A stretch of 64,000 nucleotides of DNA, from assembly GCA_017510335.1 (NCBI GenBank), contig JAFWNM010000038.1:1-64000 (forward strand), in the 5' to 3' direction. Made by a program: the position numbers and the translations under genes. Below are positions 54,428 to 62,636 of this stretch, in pieces; position 1 is the stretch's first letter, and each line of letters begins with the position of its first letter. This DNA is from Paracoccaceae bacterium. GTDB lineage: Bacteria; Pseudomonadota; Alphaproteobacteria; Rhodobacterales; Rhodobacteraceae. Under the pieces are notes generated by a model that was not told the origin of the DNA, did not search any database, and saw only the letters and a program-made list of their open reading frames with translations.

Positions 54428-55351
54428 ATGGATATGATCGAAACGAGTTTGCGCAGCAAAATGACAGCATATCCTGATGAAATTCCCCTCGACAGTGCGT
54501 TTGTGGCCCGCCTCATCGGGGCACAGGCACCTCTTTGGGCCGGCCTTCCGCTTCGTCGTGTTGCTTCGTCAGGAACGGATAACGCCATCTTTCGGCTTGG
54601 GGTTACATTGTCGGTCAGGGTGCCCCGCCGCCCCTCGGCGGTAGCGCTTCTTGCGAAAGAACTTGACTGGCTGCCATATCTTCAAGGGTTACCGCTTGAG
54701 GTGCCGATGCTGCGCTTCAGAGGACACGCGCAGCTTGGTCTTGCCTTTGAATTCGGCATCTTCGACTGGATAAAGGGTCAGATCGCCAGTCCCGAACACA
54801 TAGCCGATTGGCGGGATTGCGCCCGCACCCTTGCAGGTTTTTTGAAGGCGCTGCACCAGAAGGACACCACTGGCGCCCCTTGCGCTGGCGCGCGCAACAG
54901 CCGGCGGGGTGTCATGCTAAGCACTCTGACCGAGGTGGCGCTGCCCGCTATCGAAATCGTTGCTGACGAAGTAGACACGCATCGCGCCCGTGATCTTTGG
55001 GAAAGTGCCTGCGCTGCAGAATTTTCTCAACAGCCAGTCTGGCTGCACGGCGACCTGAAGGCGGACAACCTGATCGTTCGGGATGGCATTCTGCGGGGGG
55101 TTATCGATTGGGGATTGTCCGCCGTGGGCGATCCCGCAGCCGACTACGCGACCGCATGGTTCTGGATTGATTCATCTGCTCGTTCGGCGTTCCGCGGTTA
55201 CCTTGATCTGAATGATAGCGACTGGCAGAGGGGTAAAGGCTGGGCATTGTATGGTGCGGTCGTCGCGCTGAGCTACTATCGCGGCGGAAGGAATGAGGCG
55301 CTATGCCAGCAGTCACGACTGACCCTCTCTCGGCTCGGACTGCTACTTTAA
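54428..55351 (+). CDS. aminoglycoside phosphotransferase (APH) family protein
   Basis: A roughly 307-residue kinase of the APH family. Seen are SSGTDNAIFRLG at the nucleotide loop, the Lys/Arg strand SVRVPRRPS, the Brenner motif WLHGDLKADNLIV and the DFG-equivalent VIDWGLSAVGDPAADYA. Members phosphorylate aminoglycosides, macrolides or unrelated small molecules, so resistance is not implied. Codons are less GCG/CGC-biased than in neighbouring genes, which may indicate recent acquisition. The start is uncertain: ATG at 54428, 54434 or 54461, none with a strong ribosome site. The 105 bp before it hold nothing recognisable. Confidence 0.82.
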   Translation: MDMIETSLRSKMTAYPDEIPLDSAFVARLIGAQAPLWAGLPLRRVASSGTDNAIFRLGVTLSVRVPRRPSAVALLAKELDWLPYLQGLPLEVPMLRFRGHAQLGLAFEFGIFDWIKGQIASPEHIADWRDCARTLAGFLKALHQKDTTGAPCAGARNSRRGVMLSTLTEVALPAIEIVADEVDTHRARDLWESACAAEFSQQPVWLHGDLKADNLIVRDGILRGVIDWGLSAVGDPAADYATAWFWIDSSARSAFRGYLDLNDSDWQRGKGWALYGAVVALSYYRGGRNEALCQQSRLTLSRLGLLL

Positions 55352-55403
55352 AAAGGACGCAAGCCGCAGCTCCGCCCCCGCGAAGCAGACATGCCCCCCA
55401 CAT

Positions 55404-56066
55404 TCATCCGGCAAGCACTTTGGCCAGGAACTCTGCACTCCGCTGATGTGCCAGGTCTGCGGCGGCAGCCACATAGGACGGGCGCGCGTCATTGGCGAAG
55501 GCATGGCCCGCGTCATACAGGTGCACTTCCATCCCCGGCCATTGCGCGCGGGCCTGGTCCAGCATGTCCATGGGCACATGGTCATCATGCAGCCCGAAAT
55601 GCCCCAGCACAGGCGCGCGCAGCGGCGCGCCAAAATAGGCGGGCAGACGGGTGCCGTAAAACGCCACGGCCCCTGCAACCGGCACATGCTGTGCAGCATG
55701 AATGGCCAGCCCGCCGCCCCAGCAAAACCCCATCACGGCCACCTTGCCGCAGTTTTGCGCCAGCGCATCGACCGCCGCCGCAATATCTTGCGATACATCT
55801 GCCACCTGCGCCGCCAGCATCAGGTCGCGCCCCTTGGCGGCTTGATCGAAGGCGAAAACAGCGCCGCGCGCCTGACGGTCAAACAGCGCGGGAATGGCCA
55901 CGTCATAGCCCAGTGCTGCATACTGCGCCGCCACTGATTTCAGCTGTTCGGTCACGCCGAAAATTTCCTGCAAGATGACCACCCCGCCCGCGCAGGCGGT
56001 GCCGGTGGCCGGCTGCATCCAGCAAGCGAATTCATGTCCGTCAGCGGCTGTCAGTTTCTGCATCAT
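55404..56066 (-). CDS. dienelactone hydrolase family protein
   Basis: A 220-residue alpha/beta hydrolase. The triad is visible: nucleophile C115 in GFCWGG, an acid in HFGLHDDHVP (about D161/D162), and H188 in DAGHAF; E34 in ILQEIFGV is the family glutamate. Dienelactone hydrolases open lactones made in chlorocatechol-type pathways, but many relatives act on other esters. Convergent with the APH gene and divergent from the TetR gene at 56192, whose operon contains a LigI-like lactonase, so a shared aromatic pathway is possible but unproven. Confidence 0.9.
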   Translation of the reverse strand: MMQKLTAADGHEFACWMQPATGTACAGGVVILQEIFGVTEQLKSVAAQYAALGYDVAIPALFDRQARGAVFAFDQAAKGRDLMLAAQVADVSQDIAAAVDALAQNCGKVAVMGFCWGGGLAIHAAQHVPVAGAVAFYGTRLPAYFGAPLRAPVLGHFGLHDDHVPMDMLDQARAQWPGMEVHLYDAGHAFANDARPSYVAAAADLAHQRSAEFLAKVLAG

Positions 56067-56103
56067 CTGTGTCCCCCATGGGCTGCCTTGATCCGTGCCA
56101 CCT

Positions 56104-56126
56104 ACATATGTTCAAAATATGTGAAC
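56104..56126. promoter_or_regulatory. overlapping palindromes upstream of the second TetR/TRAP operon
   Basis: ACATAT-gttcaaa-ATATGT (56104-56122) and GTTCA-aaatatg-TGAAC (56110-56126) overlap. Another GTTCA copy is near 56152. The site lies between the dienelactone hydrolase start (56066) and tetR (56192), so one TetR protein could control both directions. Confidence 0.5.
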
Positions 56127-56191
56127 GACTGCAACAAAAATATGGACAAGTGTTCAACTTATGCAGTACACACCCCCGCAAAGGAGCCGTC

Positions 56192-56854
56192 ATGCCACGC
56201 GCAACACCCCATACCGATACTGCAACTGCCATCAGGGACGCCGCTGAAAAGCTGTTCGCAGAACGCGGATTCGCCGCTGTCAGCCTGCGCGAAATTGCAC
56301 GCGAAGCGGGGGTGGTGGTGTCCAGCGTGGTGTATCACCATGAAAACAAGCTGAAGCTGCTGCAGACAATCTATGACCTGCACGCGGCCCCCATGAATGC
56401 GCGCCGTCTGGAATTGCTGGGCGAAGCGCGCCAGATCGCGGATTTGTCCGCACGGTTGCGCGCGGTGTTGCGCGCATATCTGCTGCCCGCGTTTTCCTTT
56501 GCCAGCACCGGAACCATGGGCGGGGGCGCGCGCCTGACACGCATGCGCGCGGTCCTGTCCGCCGAAGGTGACCCCGAAGCGCGCCGCATCATTGCCGACG
56601 CGTTCGATGCGACCACGCGCCAGTTCATCGACGCCTTTGCCGAATGCCTGCCGGGGGCGAACAGGGCGCAAATCATCTGGCGGGCGCAATTCCTGCTGGG
56701 GTCACTGTATTATTCGCTGATCAACCCCGAACGCATTGACCGGCTGTCTGATGGCGCGGCCAGTGGCGCGGATCATGAAACCGCCATTCACGAAATTGTC
56801 GAGGCGGCACATGCCAGCCTGACTGCGCTGACGCGCGAAACCTGCACGACCTGA
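56192..56854 (+). CDS. TetR-family regulator of the second TRAP operon
   Basis: A 220-residue regulator: HTH AAEKLFAERGFAAVSLREIA with REAGVVVSSVVYHHENKLKL, then a long helical ligand domain. The ATG at 56192 has AAGGAG seven bases upstream; the longer frame from 56069 is rejected. It is the first gene before the TAXI protein (29-bp gap), so it is probably co-transcribed with the transporter it regulates. Confidence 0.92.
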   Translation: MPRATPHTDTATAIRDAAEKLFAERGFAAVSLREIAREAGVVVSSVVYHHENKLKLLQTIYDLHAAPMNARRLELLGEARQIADLSARLRAVLRAYLLPAFSFASTGTMGGGARLTRMRAVLSAEGDPEARRIIADAFDATTRQFIDAFAECLPGANRAQIIWRAQFLLGSLYYSLINPERIDRLSDGAASGADHETAIHEIVEAAHASLTALTRETCTT

Positions 56855-56883
56855 GAAAACCTAACCCAAGGGAGGAGACCCGA

Positions 56884-57810
56884 ATGACCCTGACAAGAAC
56901 CTTATCCGCATTGGCCGTGGCAACTGCTTTTGCCGTGCCTGCAAGTGCGCAGGACCGCGTGTCCATCGGCACAGGCGGCACAGGCGGTCTGTTTTATGTG
57001 ATTGGTGCCGGTATGGCCGAACTGGTTACCGAGCATATGGACGGCACAACCGCCCGCGCCGAAGTTACCGGCGCATCAGTCGAAAATATCCGCCGCGTGG
57101 CTGCGGGCGAAATGGAAGTGGGCTTCTCGTCGTCCTCGACGTTGTTTGAAGCGGCCAACGGCACGGACACGTTTGACGGCGATGCGCAGCCGGTTGCGGC
57201 GCTGGCCTACTTGTATCCGGCAGTGTTGCAGATTGCCACAACAGCGTCGACGGGCATCACCGGCCTGGAAGAACTGGACGGCAAGCGCGTCAGCATGGGC
57301 CCTCCGGGATCGAACGCGGCGGTTCTGGCACAGCGCCTGCTTGAAGGCTACGGTGTGTTCAACCCCGCCGGTGCGCAGTTCCTGTCGTATGGCGAGGGGG
57401 TCAATGCCCTGACCAATGGCACAGTCGATGCCACTGTGGTTCTGGCGGGCGCCCCGGTGGCCGCGCTGATCGATCTGGACGCGCGCGACGATATGGTGTT
57501 GCTGTCCGCAGACCCCGCACAGGTCGCAGCACTGATCGAAGATTACCCCTTCTACCAATTGTTCGAGATTGCCGCAGGCACCTATCCCGATGTGACCGAA
57601 CCCGTGACCGTGATCAATGACCCTGCCATCTTGTTCGTGAACGCGGACGCGGATGCGGATTTCGTGCAATCCCTGACAGCGGCGATTTTCGACAATCTGG
57701 ACACGTTGGGCGAAGTGCATCCTTTGGCCCGTGCCATTTCGCATGACACGGCCCCCAATGCGCCCATCGCCCTGCACCCCGGTGCGGCGGCGTATTTCCA
57801 GAACCGTTAA
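56884..57810 (+). CDS. TAXI-family TRAP solute-binding protein (second)
   Basis: A 308-residue periplasmic protein: signal peptide ending PASAQ (about residue 22), then VSIGTGGTGGLFYVIGAGMA and ENIRRVAAGEMEVGFSSSS, typical TAXI sequence, and later GSNAAVLAQRLLEGYGV. Strong GGGAGGAG ribosome site. It feeds the fused TRAP permease 16 bp downstream. The ligand is unknown. Confidence 0.93.
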   Translation: MTLTRTLSALAVATAFAVPASAQDRVSIGTGGTGGLFYVIGAGMAELVTEHMDGTTARAEVTGASVENIRRVAAGEMEVGFSSSSTLFEAANGTDTFDGDAQPVAALAYLYPAVLQIATTASTGITGLEELDGKRVSMGPPGSNAAVLAQRLLEGYGVFNPAGAQFLSYGEGVNALTNGTVDATVVLAGAPVAALIDLDARDDMVLLSADPAQVAALIEDYPFYQLFEIAAGTYPDVTEPVTVINDPAILFVNADADADFVQSLTAAIFDNLDTLGEVHPLARAISHDTAPNAPIALHPGAAAYFQNR

Positions 57811-57826
57811 GCAAGAGGTGCGGGCG

Positions 57827-59764
57827 GTGATACGCGACTGGATTACGCCACTCAGCCTGCGCCACGCGCAGGACCGCAACCAGCTTGAAACCATTGTTGT
57901 TTCAGGTCTGGTTGTGGCCCTGGCGGCTGCGGCAACGGCACTGGTTATTTATGGGGCGTATTTCGGCCTGATCACCGCCCTGATCCTGCGGTCAGCGTTC
58001 TTTTCGCTGATTGCGGCAGCGGGCCTTTTGCTTTTGGGTTATCAGACCGGCCCCGCCTGGGGCAGGGCCGCGCTTTATGCGCTGGTGCCCTTTGCGCTAT
58101 GGCCCGGCCTGCATGTCGAGGCCAATTTCATGGCCATCGTCATGCGCGGGGGCATGGCAACTGCCCCCGATTTATGGGTGTTTTACGGCCTTATGGTTAC
58201 ATTGCTTGTTCTGGTGTGGCGCGGGGTCGGGCTGGCGTTGCTGGTGCTGGTCGGGGTCGCGCTGGCCTATGCGCTGTTTGGCAACCTGATTCCCGGTGAA
58301 TATGGCCATCGCGGGTATTCCTTGCTGCGCCTTGCATCCATGATGATGCTGTCCACCGAAGGGGTGTTCGGCCTGCCGATGGGTGTTGCGGTCGAATATA
58401 TCTTCCTGTTTGCCCTGCTGGGCGGGCTGCTGATGCGCATTGGCACCGGCGAAGTGTTCGTCGACATTGCGCGCGGCCTGACGGGGCACATGCGCGGCGG
58501 GCCGGGGCTGACGGCGGCGCTGTCGTCATCCTTGTTGGGGTCCATCAATGGCAGCGCGGTCGCCAATGTCGTGACCACCGGCACATTCACCATTCCCCTG
58601 ATGAAACGCGCGGGCTATTCGCGCAACCTGTCCGGCGCGATTGAGGCTGCGGCCAGTTCCGCTGGCCAGATCCTGCCGCCTGTCATGGGGGCAGCGGCGT
58701 TCCTGATGGCGGAAATCATGCAGGTGCCCTATGCCCAGATCGCGCTGGCTGCGCTGATCCCTGCATTGCTGTATGTGCTGGCGCTGATGCTTGCTGTCTG
58801 GCTGGAGGCCGGCCGTCTGGGACTGGAACGCGACCCCGATGCGGGCCTGCGGTTGTTGCGCGACACCCTGCTTCGGCGCGGCTATCTGCTGGTGCCGTTG
58901 CTGGCGCTGTTGTATTTCCTGTTCATTGGCTTTTCACCCACACGCGCCGCAGTGATGGCAATTGTGGCAGGCTTGCTGATCTCGCCCTGGCACCCGAAAA
59001 CGCGGGTCGGGCTGATCGGGCTGTTGCTGGTGTGCCGCGATACCGTGATTGCCACCATGCCCATTGTGGTGGCCGTGGCTTCTGCCGGGGTGGTGATCGG
59101 GGTTCTGAACCTGACTGGCCTGGGCCTGATGCTGTCGGGAATGATTGTCAATGTCGCGGCGGGCAACCTGCTGGTCATGTTGATGCTGACAGCATTGGTT
59201 TCCTTCGTGCTTGGCATGGGGTTGCCGACATCAGCGGCCTATCTGCTGCTGGCGGTTCTGGTCGCACCGGCGCTGACACGCTCGGGGCTGGAACCCATCG
59301 TGGCGCATATGTTCATCTTCTATTACGGCCTGGTTTCTGCCATTACGCCGCCAGTCGCGCTGGCCGCCTATGCGGCCGCGTCCATATCCGGCGGGGACCC
59401 GAACCGCACCGCGGTCGAGTCCGTGCGCCTGGGGTTCGTCAAGCTGCTGGTGCCATTCCTGTTTGCGTCCATGCCGGGCCTGCTGTTGGTGGGCACGGGC
59501 TGGCAGATCACGCTGTCGGTGGCTTTGGCCTGCGTGGGTGTCATTGGCCTGACAATCGCGTTTGGCGGCTGGTTTCTGGGCCATACCCGCTGGCCCGAAC
59601 GCAGCGCATTGGCGCTGGCCTCGGCGCTGGTGATCTGGCCCACCCCGGTGGACGCCACTGATCCTGTCACCTTGCTGGCGCGCGGCGCGGGCCTTGTCGG
59701 CGTGACATTCCTTTTGCTGCGGCGCATACGCAGTGCTTCCCCCACCCAACCCGAGATTTCATGA
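57827..59764 (+). CDS. TRAP transporter fused permease (second)
   Basis: A 645-residue fused DctQM permease like the one at 5084-7024. Markers: SSSLLGSINGSAVANVVTTG, SSAGQILPPVMGAAAFLMAE and LGMGLPTSAAYLLLAVLVAP. The start is taken as GTG 57827, which has AAGAGG eight bases upstream and lies after the TAXI stop; an in-frame GTG at 57818 and the frame extension to 57731 are less likely. The amidohydrolase gene starts 1 bp after its stop. Confidence 0.92.
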   Translation: MIRDWITPLSLRHAQDRNQLETIVVSGLVVALAAAATALVIYGAYFGLITALILRSAFFSLIAAAGLLLLGYQTGPAWGRAALYALVPFALWPGLHVEANFMAIVMRGGMATAPDLWVFYGLMVTLLVLVWRGVGLALLVLVGVALAYALFGNLIPGEYGHRGYSLLRLASMMMLSTEGVFGLPMGVAVEYIFLFALLGGLLMRIGTGEVFVDIARGLTGHMRGGPGLTAALSSSLLGSINGSAVANVVTTGTFTIPLMKRAGYSRNLSGAIEAAASSAGQILPPVMGAAAFLMAEIMQVPYAQIALAALIPALLYVLALMLAVWLEAGRLGLERDPDAGLRLLRDTLLRRGYLLVPLLALLYFLFIGFSPTRAAVMAIVAGLLISPWHPKTRVGLIGLLLVCRDTVIATMPIVVAVASAGVVIGVLNLTGLGLMLSGMIVNVAAGNLLVMLMLTALVSFVLGMGLPTSAAYLLLAVLVAPALTRSGLEPIVAHMFIFYYGLVSAITPPVALAAYAAASISGGDPNRTAVESVRLGFVKLLVPFLFASMPGLLLVGTGWQITLSVALACVGVIGLTIAFGGWFLGHTRWPERSALALASALVIWPTPVDATDPVTLLARGAGLVGVTFLLLRRIRSASPTQPEIS

Positions 59765-59765
59765 A

Positions 59766-60635
59766 ATGACTGCACAAAACCTGCCCTATCACCCCAACCC
59801 TTCCAGCCCGAAACTGTCCTTGCCCGAAGGGGCGTGTGATGCGCATTGTCATGTGTTCGGGCCTGCGGCACAGTTTCCCTTCGCGCCTGAACGCACCTAC
59901 ACGCCTGTGGATGCCACATGGGCCACATTGACCGAATTGCATGCCAAACTGGGCCTGTCGCGCACAGTGCTGGTGCAGGCCAGTTGCCACGGCACGGACA
60001 ATTCCGCCATGCTTGATGCCATCGCCCGTTCAAACGGCACCTGCCGCGGCGTGGCCATGGTGCGCCGCGACATTACGGATGCGGAGCTTCACGCCCTGCA
60101 TGAAGGCGGCGTGCGCGGCATTCGCTTCAACTTTGTCACCCATCTGGGGCAGGATGCCGACCTTGACGCGGTGCGCGAGCTATGCGCGCGAATTGCGCCT
60201 TTGGGCTGGCACGCCGTGGTGCATTTTGACGCAAACCGCCTTGAAACGCTTGCGCCGGTGCTGAAATCGCTGCCCGTGACACTGGTTATTGACCATATGG
60301 GGCGGGTCGATGCGTCGGCGGGGCTGGAACAACCGGCCTACCAGATGCTGCTGGACCTGATGGAAGACCCGCGTTTCTGGGTCAAGGTGTGCGGTGCCGA
60401 ACGCATAACGCGCGCTGGCCCGCCCTATGATGATGCAGTGGTTTTCGCCGCTGATCTGGTCGCGCGGTTTCCTGACCGCGTGCTGTGGGGCACCGACTGG
60501 CCGCACCCGAACATCAAGAAAGACATGCCAGATGACGGCGCATTGGTCGATTTGCTGGCGCGCATCGCGCCCACGCCTGATGCACTGGAAAAGCTGCTCG
60601 TGGATAACCCGACGCGCCTGTATTGGGCGCAGTAG
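59766..60635 (+). CDS. amidohydrolase-2, 2-pyrone-4,6-dicarboxylate lactonase (LigI)-like
   Basis: A 289-residue TIM-barrel hydrolase close in size to LigI, which opens 2-pyrone-4,6-dicarboxylate in protocatechuate 4,5-cleavage. Seen: HxH in CDAHCHVFGP (H27/H29), GVRGIRFNFV (R120), IDHMGRVD (H177), CGAERITRAGPPYDD, and the catalytic Asp in WGTDWPHPN (D244). After RFNFV the sequence is THLG rather than the basic KR that I recall from LigI, so the substrate may be a different lactone or dicarboxylate. It ends the TetR-TAXI-TRAP operon, so the imported acid probably feeds it directly. Confidence 0.85.
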   Translation: MTAQNLPYHPNPSSPKLSLPEGACDAHCHVFGPAAQFPFAPERTYTPVDATWATLTELHAKLGLSRTVLVQASCHGTDNSAMLDAIARSNGTCRGVAMVRRDITDAELHALHEGGVRGIRFNFVTHLGQDADLDAVRELCARIAPLGWHAVVHFDANRLETLAPVLKSLPVTLVIDHMGRVDASAGLEQPAYQMLLDLMEDPRFWVKVCGAERITRAGPPYDDAVVFAADLVARFPDRVLWGTDWPHPNIKKDMPDDGALVDLLARIAPTPDALEKLLVDNPTRLYWAQ

Positions 60636-60660
60636 GCCGCCACGGGCGCAACAGGCTGCG

Positions 60661-61539
60661 TCACGTCGCGGGGTTCATCCGTTCCAGATGCACCAGAAGG
60701 GCGCTGTGATCATCCTCTCCGCCGCCATTGGCCACGAAATCTGAAAATGCCTGCCGCACGGCTTCGGTCTGCGGCAGGGTCAGGCCCTGCGCCTGCGCCA
60801 GCGCGGCCACGGTGTTAAGGTCCTTCAGGTGCAAGCGCGCAGGGCCGCCGGGGGTGAAATCGCGCGTAACCATACGCCCGCCATGCAAGTCCAGTATCCG
60901 GCTTTCGGCAAAGCCGCCGCGAATGGCCTGCCGGAATTTTGCGCGATCTGCCCCGCCTGCCTCGACCAGAACCATGGCTTCGGCAACGGCGGCAATGGTG
61001 ATGGCGACAATCTGCTGGTTGGCCAGTTTGCACACCTGCCCCGCCCCCGACGGGCCAACATGCGTAACCCGCCCCAATGGCGCCAGAACAGGGGCCAGTT
61101 GCGCAATCACATCGGCGGCGCCACCGGCCATAAGCGCCAATGTGCCCGCTTCGGCCCCTGCCACCCCGCCCGAAACGGGACAATCCACATGCGGGGTGCC
61201 TTGCGCGGCCAGTTGTGCGGCATGCGCGCGCGCCTGATCGGGTGCAATGGACGATGTGTCCACCACAACAGCCCCCGCCGCCAGATGACCGGCTGTGCCG
61301 CGCGCAAACAGCACGTCATCCACCGCAGCCCCGTCCGACAGCATGGTGAACACCACCCCCGCCCCCGCCACGGCCTGCGCGGGGGTATCGGCGCGTTCCG
61401 CGCCATCCGCGACAAGCGCTTGGGCTTTGGCGCTGTCGCGGTTCCAGACACGCACCGAATACCCCGCGCCCAGCAAACGCCGCACCATCGGCGCCCCCAT
61501 CAACCCCGTGCCCAGAAACGCGATCTGCTGAAGGGTCAT
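60661..61539 (-). CDS. NAD(P)-dependent 3-hydroxyisobutyrate-dehydrogenase-family enzyme
   Basis: A 292-residue beta-hydroxyacid dehydrogenase. The Rossmann motif is FLGTGLMGAPMVRRLL, the substrate loop DCPVSGGVAGAEAGTLALMA, and the catalytic Lys lies in GPSGAGQVCKLANQ. Relatives include tartronate-semialdehyde reductase and L-threonate dehydrogenase (LtnD). It overlaps the DenD-like gene by four bases (61536-61539), and the pair of acid-sugar dehydrogenases makes a tetronate or similar 2,3-dihydroxy acid a plausible substrate. Confidence 0.92.
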   Translation of the reverse strand: MTLQQIAFLGTGLMGAPMVRRLLGAGYSVRVWNRDSAKAQALVADGAERADTPAQAVAGAGVVFTMLSDGAAVDDVLFARGTAGHLAAGAVVVDTSSIAPDQARAHAAQLAAQGTPHVDCPVSGGVAGAEAGTLALMAGGAADVIAQLAPVLAPLGRVTHVGPSGAGQVCKLANQQIVAITIAAVAEAMVLVEAGGADRAKFRQAIRGGFAESRILDLHGGRMVTRDFTPGGPARLHLKDLNTVAALAQAQGLTLPQTEAVRQAFSDFVANGGGEDDHSALLVHLERMNPAT

Positions 61540-62519
61540 AGCTGGCCCCCAAGTTCATCCTCGATATGGATGCGAATAATCTCGTCAAAGGTGCTTTCGG
61601 CAGTGAAGCCTAAGGCGCGCGCGCGCGTCGCGTCAAACCCTGTGGCCCAACCTTCGCACATGGCGGTGATAAAGGCGTCGGGTTCGCGCCGGATCAGGGC
61701 AACAGCCTTGTCACCCGCCACGCGGCGCAATGCGTCAATCTGGTCTGCGACTGTCGCGCTAAGACCGGGCATGGACAGGTTGCGCCGTGGCCCAAGGGCC
61801 TGCAGGTCCATTGTCGCCCCACGCAGCATGAACCCCACCGCTGCGCGCGGGGAAGCGTGCCAATGACGAATAGTGTCGGGCACAGGCAAAATGGCAGGCT
61901 GCCCGATCAGCGGTTCGCGCAGGATGCTGGAAAAGAACCCTGATGCGGCCTTGTTGGGCGCACCGGGGCGAATGCAGATTGTGGGCAAACGAATACCGAT
62001 GGCATCCATAAACCCGCGGCGCGTGTAATCCGCCAGCAGCAATTCGCAAATGGCCTTTTGCGTGCCGTAACTGGTCAGGGGGGTGCAATGGAATTCGTCT
62101 GGGATGGGGTGCGGCAGGGGCGCACCCACCACCGCGATGGACGACGCGAACACGACGCGCGGCATATACCCGTCCGCCAGATGGGCCAGCCGGATGGCCT
62201 CGAACAGGCCGCGCGTGGCGTCAAGGTTGATGCGGTAGCCCTTGTCGAAATCCTGCTCTGCCTCGGCGGAAACGATCGCCGCCAGATGGAACACCACATC
62301 CGGGCGCGTGGCAATCAGTTTGGCCGGCGTGTCGGGATGTTCCAGATCAGAGGCCACGCAGATGACACTGCCGCCAAAGCCCGCGGGCACTGTCGGGGCG
62401 ACAACATCGGCAAGTGTCAGCTGCGTGATGCCCTGCCCCCCAAGCGCACCATCCGCAACCAGCCGCGCGGTCAGCTTGCGCCCGACCATACCGGCCGCGC
62501 CTGTTATCAGAACATGCAT
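61536..62519 (-). CDS. denD: NAD-dependent epimerase/dehydratase, D-erythronate dehydrogenase (DenD)-like
   Basis: A 327-residue extended SDR protein. It starts MHVLITGAAGMVGRKLTARL, has FHLAAIVSAEAEQDFDKGYR, active-site SYGTQK (Tyr-x3-Lys) and IRLPTICIRPGAPNKAAS, a stretch characteristic of DenD-type proteins. DenD oxidises D-erythronate in the four-carbon acid pathway. A strong ribosome site (GGAAGGGGAGCAGG) precedes ATG 62519; the frame extension to 62756 lies in the divergent gene and is dropped. Gene symbol is by family resemblance. Confidence 0.85.
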   Translation of the reverse strand: MHVLITGAAGMVGRKLTARLVADGALGGQGITQLTLADVVAPTVPAGFGGSVICVASDLEHPDTPAKLIATRPDVVFHLAAIVSAEAEQDFDKGYRINLDATRGLFEAIRLAHLADGYMPRVVFASSIAVVGAPLPHPIPDEFHCTPLTSYGTQKAICELLLADYTRRGFMDAIGIRLPTICIRPGAPNKAASGFFSSILREPLIGQPAILPVPDTIRHWHASPRAAVGFMLRGATMDLQALGPRRNLSMPGLSATVADQIDALRRVAGDKAVALIRREPDAFITAMCEGWATGFDATRARALGFTAESTFDEIIRIHIEDELGGQL

Positions 62520-62570
62520 TCCTGCTCCCCTTCCTAAATGCGCGATGTGTCGCGCTTGCCTTTGCATCAA

Positions 62571-62583
62571 GTTGTCTGATAAC
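62571..62583. promoter_or_regulatory. weak candidate regulator site in the divergent denD/FAD-oxidase gap
   Basis: GTTGTCTGATAAC (GTT...AAC arms, with TTGTCTGATAA inside) resembles sites used by GntR/FCD regulators and sits in the 117-bp gap between the divergent genes. The match is short and could be chance. Confidence 0.2.
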
Positions 62584-62636
62584 CTGACATATCTGCAAAG
62601 CAAAGCACAAATCGCCCCTTGCCGGAAGCCCGACAC

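Noticed and set aside
54428-55351. Calling the APH gene an antibiotic-resistance gene
   Set aside because: The family includes many metabolic kinases and no specific resistance motif is seen.
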